Shown piece by piece: positions 26,793-36,900 of a stretch of 64,000 nt of DNA. The notes under the pieces are model-generated. The model was not told where the DNA came from, did not search any database, and worked only from the letters and a program-made list of their open reading frames with translations. Position numbers and translations under genes: made by a program. Source of the DNA: Panopea generosa (taxonomy: Eukaryota; Mollusca; Bivalvia; Adapedonta; Hiatellidae). Location: the NCBI GenBank assembly GCA_029582155.1, contig CM055907.1, positions 28,261,932 through 28,325,931 of the forward strand, given 5' to 3'. Positions within the stretch are counted from its first letter, which is position 1, and each line of letters opens with the position of its first letter.

Positions 26793-27254
26793 GGTGTAAC
26801 CCCACCATTGATTTTTGTTCTTTATTCTATAGTAAATAATAAAAGTTTGAAGGCTTGTCATTCATAGAGGGTCCCAAATGAAAGAAGTGAAACCTACATT
26901 TTACTGTTTGTCAACCTCTGCACTATCAAAATATGATGAGAAAAGTAGGGGTCATGTGTCATATAAGAGATTTTTTTTCTGCTCAGTGTGTACATTGGTG
27001 ACAAAGTGACTTCCGAAATCATGAATTCATACCACAATTTCCAAGCATCATTTTTTTTTCTAAATTCACAATTCAAACATGACAATGCTATCAAAATGTT
27101 CAAAATACATCAATAATGCCATTCAAATAAAAAAATGAGCATTAAAATAAGGAAAATGCATTTTTAAAGAAGAAGAATTGAGGATTATTTATAACCGCCA
27201 TTATGCGACTACCCCACGGAAGCACTTCCTTTTTTGCAGCAGTGGCACTATGCC
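26793..27254. mobile_element. 462-bp MITE-like DNA transposon inside the 101-bp array
   Basis: The flanking array gives the empty site: units read CCATATAACATTATT, here split into CCATATA | insert | TATAACATTATT. The insert is flanked by TATA at 26789-26792 and 27255-27258, a 4-bp (or TA) target-site duplication. The left end GGTGTAACCCCACCATTG and the reverse complement of the right end GGCATAGTGCCACTGCTG match at 10 of 18 positions, including a shared CCAC, so inverted repeats are weak. It is AT-rich inside with no coding capacity. A Tc1/mariner-like or other TA-targeting family is possible. Confidence 0.7.
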
Positions 27255-27284
27255 TATAACATTATTCCACTATACATGTATGAG
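27255..27284. repeat. 101-bp tandem repeat, 30-bp remnant between two insertions
   Basis: TATAACATTATTCCACTATA followed by CATGTATGAG is the exact continuation of the unit broken at 26792. Confidence 0.93.
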
Positions 27285-29057
27285 TGTAGCAAAATGACTC
27301 AGGGCCGACAACTCACGAGAGTTGAATACTGAGTACTCAAAATAAAATTGACAATGTTAATTTCACATGAATAAAAATAACAGATAAACAATTATACAAT
27401 ATATACAATTTAAACCTAATTACTGAAAAACCCACACTGGTTTAAAATGTTCTTTGATGGAAATAACACTTTCTTAATCACAAGTTCTTTCTCCTACACG
27501 TTCTGTATATATATCTCGCGATCCAAAATGCTTAGATCATATTTATGTTAAATCTGTTATAAAAATATACTAATATTGTATTTACGATACTACTACCGCG
27601 TCTGGATTATCGCAGATATAGCTTCAATCGTCCCTCATGGTGATAGCTATATAAACAGGGTTATCTTCCTAGAACTCTGTACTGAGTTATCATGTGTTTC
27701 GTTGCCTCGTACTGACTATCTCCGGCTGCACTCCGACGCCAGGATCGTCAAGTCGTCCATATAACGAGTATGTAGGTTGCTGTCCTTATGACAGTACTAC
27801 CACCAGCTGACTTCATGTCACGTCTACACGTGGTTAACGTAGCGGACACATGTCTCCCGTACGTCTAAACGGCTACAATATATATAAACTCAGTTTTGCT
27901 AGTTACTCAATACGTAATGACATGGCGTCGTCTATTAATAACCATCTATCAATTTCATGGTATTTAACAACATATGATAACAGTGCATTCAGTTGTTACC
28001 ATCTAACAGTTTCATGGTAGATTTATCAACATATTATAACAGTGCATTCAATTCTTACCATATAACAGTTTCATGGTAGATGTACATGTATCAATATATG
28101 ATAACAGTTCATTCAATCCTTACTATCTGCAATTTCACGTTAGTTTACACATTTCATATATGAACTTCCGTCAATCTCAAAGTAGCAATTATATTTTTAC
28201 ATAATTTCTCATTGATAATATAAACAATCACGGACCAATTCTGTATCTTTTGACTTGATGAATATCAGAATAAGTATCAACAAAATTTAATTACACATAT
28301 CAATTAATTCTAACATGATGAATTTAAAAATTCATCGTAAACACGATATCAACAGCTCAAAATACGTTCTCAAATCGCTCGGCCTATATTCTAACAAAAC
28401 AACTCTCAATACTGCGGATGTGAAATTAAATTACAGACATTCTCGTCGGAATGGATATGAACAATTTATACAACTTTACTTAGATCTGATTACGTCAAAA
28501 TATATATATCAGACATTTAAATGACTCAACCATATACAACATAATATAGAATTCACATACCAATCTGCCGTTATGTAATGGAACAGTATTATTCTCAATC
28601 TTTCTCGTCACAAAGGTTCCGAAAGATGTTTCTGCTAGACTGGACAGTGTTTCCATAATACAGTCAGATATATATAGTAAAACACTCCACATACCTTAGT
28701 GAATTTCGTGCAAATTATGAATCAACAAACTTCCAAAATATCGTACGATATGGTACGATGCGGATTTAACACTATTAGGCAAATGTAAATTTAACTTGGT
28801 TTTATGAATAATTAACCAGTTTAATTATTCTAATTTTGTATACTGAATTTTATGAGAAAAAAAACATCAAAATGATTTATTCTTTAATCAAAGAATGAAT
28901 ATGTTAAAATATCTTAAAAACTTTATTCCTATCGAGCTATCGATAAGTTTTAACAATTCCATGCTACCTGATCTAAATATAGCTTATATCATTCAAGTAG
29001 ACACGTACAAGCTGACACTACTAAATTAGGCCATTACAACCTAACGATTTTATCATA
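27285..29057. mobile_element. 1.77-kb insertion of unknown type inside the 101-bp array
   Basis: The repeat unit breaks after ATGAG (27280-27284) and resumes with ATAAG (29058-29062) at the same point of the unit. This fits a 5-bp target-site duplication with one substitution. The insert starts TGTAGCAAAATGACTCAGGG, like an LTR start, but ends ATCATA rather than CA. I found no second LTR, primer-binding site or retroviral-type ORF. A solo LTR or non-autonomous element is possible. It carries its own 59-bp tandem repeat at 27941-28145. Confidence 0.55.
27941..28145. repeat. ~59-bp tandem repeat, four diverged copies
   Basis: ACCATCTAACAGTTTCATGG-like units start at 27941, 27998, 28057 and 28122. 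Each ends in GATAACAGTGCATTCA. Spacings are 57, 59 and 65 bp. Confidence 0.85.
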
Positions 29058-29524
29058 ATAAGAAATGTCAATAATGACAACGTATTTGATATGGACTGAT
29101 ATCCTCATCAAACACAGCGCTCGTTTCAAACGATAAAACATCATTTCACAATACATGTATGAGGAATGTAAATAATGACACCGTGTTTGATGTGGACTGA
29201 CACCCCCGGCAAACACAGCGCTTGTTTTAAACCAAATAACATTCTTCCACTATACATGTATGAAAAATGTTGATAATGACACCATGTTTGATGTGGACAG
29301 ATGTCCTCGGCAAACACAGCGCCTGTTTCAAACTATATAACATTATTCCTTTATACATGAATGAGGAATGTAAATAATGACACCGTGTTTGATGTGGACT
29401 GATGTCCTCGGCGAACAAAGCGCTTTTTGCAAACCATATAACATTATTCCTTTATACATGTATGAGGAATGTAAATAATGACACGGTGTTTGGTGTGGAC
29501 CAATGTCCTCGACAAACACAGCGA
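29058..29524. repeat. 101-bp tandem repeat, block II
   Basis: About 4.6 further copies of the same unit as 25316-26792, in phase with the remnant at 27255. It ends in ACAAACACAGCG where a LINE fragment begins. Confidence 0.95.
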
Positions 29525-29529
29525 ATGTC

Positions 29530-31083
29530 TTTCAGATAACTCGATAGATTATTCCACCATTTGGTACCAACAACGGCCATAGATCTGTCTGCTAGTTTTG
29601 ATCACCGTCTAGGTATGTTAAAGTTAATGTCACCGTGTGATCGTAGTCTGTACCGTAATTGAGTAGGTACAAACATTTCCCTCAGGTAAACTGGAACTGT
29701 ACCATTGATGACACGGAAAACCATTACTAAGACTTTGAACATGACTTAGCTTAACTGGAAGTCAGGGTAATTCTTTTATTAGTTCCTCACTTGGTTGATC
29801 ATAGGAAGCATTCATGAAAACTCTAGCAGCATGATTTTGGACTCGCTGTAGTTTGTTGATTTGATAGGCTGGAATTTCAGTAAATAAACCGTTGCAGAAG
29901 TCAATGTGGGAATGAACCAATCCATGCACTAATGATTCAGTTGACTTTTGTGTGAGATGTTTACGTACAGCTCGAAGATTTCGTAACTGCACATGAGCTA
30001 TCTGACACTTTTTTTGGATGTGATGGTCAAAGTTGAGTGTATTGGTCATGATTACACCCAGGTCTCTGACATGATCGACACATTTTACGTCACATCCACC
30101 AACATTTACACTTGTGATGTTCAATTTCGCTAACTGTTGTCTGGATCCATATATAATCATTTCTGTTTTAGACTGATTCATTTTCAATTTGAAGGTTGTC
30201 ATCCATTGTATGATTTCATGAGGCAACCGTTAAGTTGTTGAAGAACAGTTGTCTCGTTTTGAGCATTTCCCGATTTAATTTTTAACGCAATCTTGTGATC
30301 ATCCGCATATCCATAGAGATCGGCTGGATATTTCTGCACAAATCGATTGAGAGCCGATATATAAAGGGTGATCACCGGCCCGGCACAATAACCCTGCGGA
30401 ACACCGAACCTCACTAGTTCAGTGTCAGACGTTGACCGTTCGACTAAAACTTTCATAGTTCTGCTCGTGAGATAAGATTTGGTCCATTTCAACGGAGTGC
30501 TATAAATACCAAATTCATCTTGAAGGATTCGATTCAGTATGGGGATATCGATGGTATCGAACGCTGCACTCAAGTAGATCATGACCACGATTGTAACTTG
30601 ATTTTTATTTATGGTTTCTAAAAGATCATTTAACATTTTGACCATTGCCGTTTCAACCCCGTGGTATTTTTCTATAGGCACTTTGATAAGCTGGGAGGAG
30701 ATTATTAGTTTCAATATGCTAATAGATTTGATTTAATGCAGCTTTTTCAAGAATTTTGGAGAGGAATGTTAAATTTGATACCGGGCGATAGTTTTGCAGT
30801 TCCAGCGGGAGACCTTTCTCCTTCAACAAAGGTTTAACCACGGCACTTTTCCACTCCTCAGGGAACAAACCAAATAGCAGTGATCGAATTACAAATTTTG
30901 TCACAACGGGAGCAAGTTGTGAAAAATGCTCCTTTAATTTGAAGTTGGAATCACATCAAGTTCACATGTTGTCGATTTTGATGCATATACAAGTTTCAAA
31001 ATATCATTTTTGGAGAGTGGTTTGAACGCAGTAAATGACATTGTGTTAACAGGTGGATTTGAGCAGGAAGAACCACAATTCAT
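29530..31083 (-). mobile_element. LINE (CR1/Jockey-like) fragment inserted in the 101-bp array
   Basis: A minus-strand non-LTR retrotransposon fragment covers most of a reverse-transcriptase domain. It lacks the apurinic-type endonuclease, most of the sequence 5' of the RT, and any 3' UTR or tail. The array unit is broken after CACAGCG and resumes at about 31084 with CCAACCATTTAACATT, missing only about 7 bp, so the fragment sits at a single point in the array. Truncation at both ends is unusual for simple target-primed insertion, which normally keeps the 3' end. Confidence 0.88.
29535..31080 (-). pseudogene. Non-LTR reverse transcriptase remnant, frameshifted
   Basis: Reading down the minus strand in order: an N-terminal RT linker with a CELDVIPTS block (about 30960); FPEEWKSAVVKPLL and NYRPVSNLTFLSKILEKA (30850-30720); LSAAFDTIDIPIL, the catalytic Asp motif (about 30560); GVPQGYCAGPVITLYIS (about 30400); YADD, the catalytic motif (about 30300); LKMNQSKTEMIIYGS (about 30170); VRDLGVIM and VHGLVHSHIDFCNGL (30080-29900); and a C-terminal block ending WWNNLSSYL (about 29540). 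These are the standard RT0-to-thumb motifs of Jockey/CR1-group LINEs. At least two frame changes (near 30715 and 30210) and internal stops prevent translation. Both active-site motifs survive in sequence, but the reading frame does not. Confidence 0.9.
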
Positions 31084-31335
31084 CCAACCATTTAACATTA
31101 TTCAACTATACATGTATGAGGAATGTAAATAATGAAACCGTGTTCGATGTAGACTGATGTCCACGGCAAACACAGTCGTTGTTTCAAACCATATAACATT
31201 ATTCCTTTATACATGTATGAGGAATGTTAATAATGACACCGTGTTTGATGTGGACTGATGTATTTTGCAAACACAGCCATTGTTTTAAATCATATAACAT
31301 AATTCCTCTATACATGCACGAGTAATATAAATTAT
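31084..31335. repeat. 101-bp tandem repeat, block III
   Basis: About 2.5 copies of the 101-bp unit (GGAATGTAAATAATGAAACC at 31119, GGAATGTTAATAATGACACC at 31220) follow the LINE fragment and end the array. Confidence 0.93.
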
Positions 31336-31451
31336 TAATAAAATTGCGAAACTCACCTATCAAACAAAGTAACGTTTAATAGATATACACTGTGTATATC
31401 ATGCAATGATAAATAGTAAGTTATAAAATGTGCTTCGTTCGTTCCATGGCA

Positions 31452-31691
31452 GTGACACGAGTAGTATTTGCGTCGGTTTGGGGTCACGGACTGCGCATGC
31501 GCGGCGGCAATCTTGTTTCTATTATATGCGCATGCGTGGCGGCCATTTTGGATGTTCGTCATTGTGTGCAGCGGCCATTTTGAACGCTTAACTGACATCA
31601 TATCGAAGTTTAGAACGATAGTCATGCGTTTGATAAGAACGTCTCAAAAGTATACAGAGCTGACTTGAATACTCGAACTAGGGCGTGGTCG
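31452..31691. repeat. CpG-rich duplicated module, copy 1 (NRF1/YY1-like motifs)
   Basis: A GC- and CpG-rich island in AT-rich DNA. It contains GCGCATGCGC, the palindromic consensus bound by NRF1 in animals, and repeated GGCGGCCATTTTGGATG, whose reverse complement resembles a YY1 site. It aligns with 32844-33174 from GCGTCGGTTTGGGGTCACGG to TAGGGCGTGGTCG. The motif names rest on consensus resemblance. No transcript or start site is evident, so this could equally be an LTR-like or other repeat. Confidence 0.75.
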
Positions 31692-31692
31692 T

Positions 31693-31935
31693 AAAATTCG
31701 TGTTGTTCAGTTAAGGTAACATTTATGATACTAAAAATAACATATTTCATCTTTCATAATAATAATAATGATAATAGTAATAATAATAATAATAAAGACT
31801 TTATTTAAATCTTCACTGTGTTGCTCTAAAATTAAATATTTACCTTTTGCTATAAAAATTCAATACATTCAATTTTCCCCATAAAATTTGTGTTATACAG
31901 TTAAGGCAACATCTATGATACAAAAAAATACTTGG
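31693..31935 (-). mobile_element. LINE 3' tail flanked by ~48-bp direct repeats
   Basis: On the minus strand a TTTAAATAAAGTCTTTATT motif runs into (ATT)n at 31757-31810, the typical 3' end of CR1-like LINEs with microsatellite tails. The flanks 31693-31741 and 31880-31928 are near-identical (GTTAAGGTAACATTTATGAT against GTTAAGGCAACATCTATGAT), about 6-7 differences in 48 bp. This fits a long target-site duplication around a heavily 5'-truncated insertion. Confidence 0.6.
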
Positions 31936-32522
31936 TCAATTAAAAATAGAAATACCGGTTTCAACTCGTTCATACATGTCCAGACCAGTACAAGCATGAC
32001 TATGTACAATAAAGGACCCATTAATCTATGGTTAATACGTCCAGTGATTAAGTTTGACACTTGAATACACCATTGTTACACTTCCAAGCCTAAATAAACA
32101 AACGCTAGACATGCTGGCGACGTTAAGGAGATTAACTTTTGGCTGATGAATGGGCTATTGTGTTCATATCCGGTAGAAGCCAGACATACTGGGGTCACGT
32201 AAAGGTTTTAACTCTGACATATCAATAAGCCATTGTGGTGTATCCGGCTTGTGTTGACTAATCCGCTTAGGGAATATGTCTCGTGTCAATACAAGAGCAG
32301 ACAGTTAGGAGACACATACTAGGCTTGGCGCTCAGCATTTAGAGGACAGTTGTTGGTCTGGTCGACCCGGTGTCAGTATAATGTGACTGTTTGGGGCATC
32401 ATGCAATGTGACTGCGGCATGATACTCAAGTGTGGCACCGCTTTGGATACTGTCTCAAGTAGACACCGACGCAATGTTACTGAAAAATTGTTGAAAGCAA
32501 CTATAAATACGGTTTCACCAAT
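31936..32522. other. Spacer between the two CpG-rich modules
   Basis: No gene signal recognised. An 81-codon ORF at 32350-32595 (plus) ends in the CAGC/AACC microsatellite and looks like chance. Confidence 0.45.
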
Positions 32523-32572
32523 CAGCCAGCCAGCCAGCAGCCAGCCAGCCAACCAACCAACCCACCAACCAA
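32523..32572. repeat. (CAGC)n/(CAAC)n microsatellite
   Basis: CAGCCAGC repeats grade into CCAACCAACC repeats. Confidence 0.9.
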
Positions 32573-32843
32573 TCGTTTCTATTTTAATTGGTTAAATATT
32601 AACATCAAAATATATTAAAGCTTGTGTATAAGGTCAGTTGTAGCCCATTAATCATTTACCGAGAGAACATTTACAGTCAAGTTTTTAATAAAATTGATGG
32701 GTAACACAAAATAAGAGTACATTTACGCAGTCAAAAGTGTAAGTCATCAATTTAAATGGCACAATATCTACACAATATTCAACTAATATACAAAATAAGC
32801 ATAAAATGAAATAATATTTTTTTATATATAAATGAAAGGTCAA

Positions 32844-33174
32844 CACGTGTCACTAGTATATGCGTCGATTTGGGGTCACGGACTTCGCATGCGCGGCGGC
32901 AATCTTGTTTCTATTATATGCGCATGCAAGTCAACCATTTTGGATGTTCGTCATTGTGCACGGCGGCCAATTTGAACGCGTGTCGGAAGGCTGCCATCTT
33001 GGATGACTACTGATGGTAACATGTTTGCGCATGTGCGGCGGCCATTTTAGAGAACGTCGTATATGCGGACATAGTTTTAATATAGAAGCCGACTGACATC
33101 ATATCGAAGTTTAAAACGACAGTCATGTGTTTGATAAGAACGTTTCACACGTATACAGAGCTAGGGCGTGGTCG
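32844..33174. repeat. CpG-rich duplicated module, copy 2
   Basis: A direct repeat of 31452-31691, about 1.39 kb downstream. It shares CTTGTTTCTATTATATGCGC and ACTGACATCATATCGAAGTT. It is about 90 bp longer because the GCGCATG...GGCGGCCATTTT module is present in additional diverged copies (about 32975-33050). It lacks an 18-bp segment found near the end of copy 1. Confidence 0.8.
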
Positions 33175-33535
33175 CAGACATTAGGGGATTAGGCCATAAG
33201 CCATAGACGGAGACGTTTTAGTGACAACCGTTTCTTAAAAAAACTAAATATGAACTACATCCATTTATATAACAACTATTACTGTAATAAATTAAAACAT
33301 AATTGAAACTAACTGCAATACATAACTGAAAAAAATGATTAAAAATAAATAAATAAGCATGAACAAATAACTGGATATATAATTAAAATTAAATATAGAC
33401 TCTATAAATAACTTACATGTTTCTTCTACAACGGCCAACACTCAAATGGATTCCCTACGTTGCACACGACACAGAGTCACGTGATGCACACGACTTTTCT
33501 ATTTTTAGGTATAGCATTTCACAACCGTTGCATTA
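33175..33535. other. AT-rich spacer
   Basis: No gene signal recognised. Confidence 0.4.
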
Positions 33536-33665
33536 GTCGAACCCCACGCTAAGAGATTACTGTCAAGCGTGGAAGGTTCTTGTAACATTTTTAAGTGTTT
33601 GGTATGACCAAGTCGGGTATAGAACCAATGACGCTCTCTACCGCTAGATCACTGCAGCGGTTAAA
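33536..33665 (-). mobile_element. Possible tRNA-derived SINE head
   Basis: On the minus strand an A-box-like TCTAGCGGTAGAG precedes a degenerate B box (TTGGTTCTATACCCG) at tRNA-like spacing. No tail or target-site duplication was resolved. Confidence 0.4.
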
Positions 33666-33949
33666 ATATAAACGAACTGATACACCACAATACGTCCGTC
33701 AGTACCAGCCGGAATCATGATAAATTTTATCACATTTAAATATTGATATAATGATCGATAATATCTAATATAGTTTGTAATAATAAAATACTTATATATG
33801 ATTTTTGCAACATTTCAGTCTTTTAACAAAATAGTTCGTAACTTATATTTATAAAACTCACTTGATATCATTTATCATTTGACTTGTACATTACACTGTA
33901 TGCTTGTTTGCTATGTTTAACTGATATAAAGTTACACAATAACAAAACA

Positions 33950-36900
33950 GTACACCACTGATGGTGTAATCAAACACCATTGTTGGTGACAGTGTAAGCC
34001 ATTGTTGGTGTAATTGAACACCATTGTTGGTGTAATAGTACGCCATTGTTGGTATAATTGTATACTAGTGTTGGTGAAATAGTACACAATGTTGGTGTAA
34101 TCAAAAACCATTGTTGGTGTAATCGAACGCCATTTATGTTGCAATCGTACCCCAGTGATGATGTAATCGTATGCCATTGTTGGTGTAATTGGAATCCATT
34201 GTTGGTGTAATCGTACACCTTGTTGGTGAAATAGAACGCCATTGCTGATGTCACCATAAGCCATTGTTGGTGTAATTGAATGCCATTGTTGGTGAAATAG
34301 TACGACATTTTTGGTGAAAGAGTACACCATTGTTGGTGTAATCGAAAGCCATTGTTGGTGTAATAGAAATAGTATGACAATGTTGGTGTAATCGTATGCC
34401 ATTGTTGGTGAAATAGTACGATAATGTTGGTGTAATCGTATGCCATTGTTGGTGAAATGGTACGCCATTGTATGTGTAATAGAATGCAATTGTTAGTGTA
34501 ATCGAATGCCATTGTTGGCGTAATAGTACGCCATTGTTGGTGAAAAAGTCCGACATTGTTGGTGAAATAGTACACCATTGTTGGTGTCATCGTATGCCAT
34601 TGATGGTGTTATCGAACGCTGTTGTTGGTGCAATAGTATTCTATTGTTGGTTAAATAGCACGACATTGTTGGTGTAATCATAAGCGATTGTTGGTGTTAT
34701 CGCATGCCATTGTTAGTGTAATCGAACGCCATTGTTGGTGTAATCGTACACCATTGTTGGTGTAATCGAAGGTCAAGATTGGTGTAATCATACACCATTG
34801 TTTGTGTAATCGTACGCTATTGTGGGTGAAATAGTACACCATTGTTGGTGTCATCGTAAGCCATTGTTGGTGTAATCGAATGCAGTTGTTGTTGTAATAG
34901 TACGCCATTGTTGGTAAAAGAGTATGGCATTGTTGGTGTAATCGTACGCAATTGTTGGTGTAATCGTACGCCATTGTTGGTGTAATCGTATGTCAATGTT
35001 GGTGAAATAGTACGCCATTGTTGGCGAAATTGTACGATAATGTTGGTGTAATTGTATGCCATTGTTGGTGAAATGGTACGCCATTGTATGTGTAATAGAA
35101 TGCAATTGTAAGTGTAATCGAAAGCCATAGTTGGTGTAATAGTACGCCATTGTTGGTGAAATAGTACGACATTGTTGGTGAAATAGTACACCATTGTTGG
35201 TGTCATTGTATGCCATTGATGGTGTAATCGAACGCCGTTGTTGGTGCAATAGTATTCAATTGTTGGTTAAATAGCACAACATTGTTGGTGTAATCATAAG
35301 CGATTGTTGGTGTTATCGCACGCCATTGTTAGTGTAATCAAACACCATTCTAGGTGTTATCGTACACCATTGTTGGTGTAATCGACGGTCAAGATTGGTG
35401 TAATCGTACACCATTTTTTGTGTAATCGTACGCTATTGTTGGTGAAATAGTACACCATTGTTGGTGTCATCATAAGCCATTGTTGGTGTAATGGAACGCC
35501 GTTGTTGTTGTAATAGTACGCCATTGTTGGTAAAAGAGTACGGCATTGTTGGTGTAATCATACCCGATTGTTGGTGTAATCATACCCGATTGTTGGTGTA
35601 ATCGTACGCCATTGTTGGTGTAATCGTACTTCAATGTTGGTGAAATAGTACGCCATTGTTGGTGTAATAGTACGACATTGTTGGTGTAATCGAACATCAA
35701 TGTTGGTGAAATCGTACCCCATTGTTGGTTGAATCAAACGCCATTGTTGATATTATCGTACGCAATTGTTGGTGTAACCAAACGGCAATGTTGGTGTAAT
35801 CGTACACCATTGTTGGTGAAATAGTGCGCCATTGTTGTTGTAATCAAACGCCATTGTTGGCGAAATAGTATGCCATTGTTTGTGTAATCGAACGCCATTG
35901 TTGATGTAATCGAATGACATTGTTTGTGTTATCGTACATCATTGTTTGTGTAATCATACTCCATTGTTGGTTTAATAATATGCCATTGTTGGTGAAATCG
36001 AACCCAATTGTTGGTGTAATCGTATGCCATTGTTGGTGTAATCGAACGCCATTGGTGGTGTAATCGTATGACATTGTTGGTGAAATAGTACGTATTGTTG
36101 GTGTAATCGTACGCGATTATTGGTGTAATCGTACATAATTGTTGGTGTAATCGTACGTCAATGTTGGTGAAATAGTACGACATTATTGGTGTTATAGTAC
36201 ACCATTGTTGGTGTAACCGAACGCCAAAATTGGTGTAATCGTACGCCATTGTTGGTGAAATAGTGCAACATTGTTGGTGTAATCAAATGCCATTGTTGGC
36301 GAAATAGTATGGCATTGTTTGTGTAATCGAACGCTATTGTTGATGTAATCGAATGACATTGTTTGTGTTATCGTACATCATTGTTGGTGTAATCGTACTC
36401 TATTGTTGGTTTAATAGTACGCCATTGTTGGTGTAATCGAATGCCATTGTTGGTGTAATAGTATGCCATTGTTGGTGTAATAGTACGCAATTGTTGGTGT
36501 AATCGAACACCATTTTTTATGTAATCGTACGCCATTGTTGTTGAAAAAGTACATCATTGTTGGTGTTATCGAACACCTTTGTTGGTGAAATAGTACATCG
36601 TTGTTGGTGTAATCGTACACCATTGTTGGTGAAATAGTACGCCATTGTTGGTGTAATCGTACGACATTGTTGGTGTACGCCATTGTTGGTGTAATAGTAC
36701 GCCATTGATGGTGTAATTGTTCGCAATTGTTGGTGTAAGCGTACGCCATTTTTGGTGTAATTGGACACCATTGTTGGTGTAATCATATGTCATTGTTGGT
36801 GTAATCGTATGCCATTGTTGGTGAAATAGAACGCCATTGTTGGTGTAATAGTATGACATTGTTGGTGAAACAGTACGACATTGTTGATGAAACAGCACGA

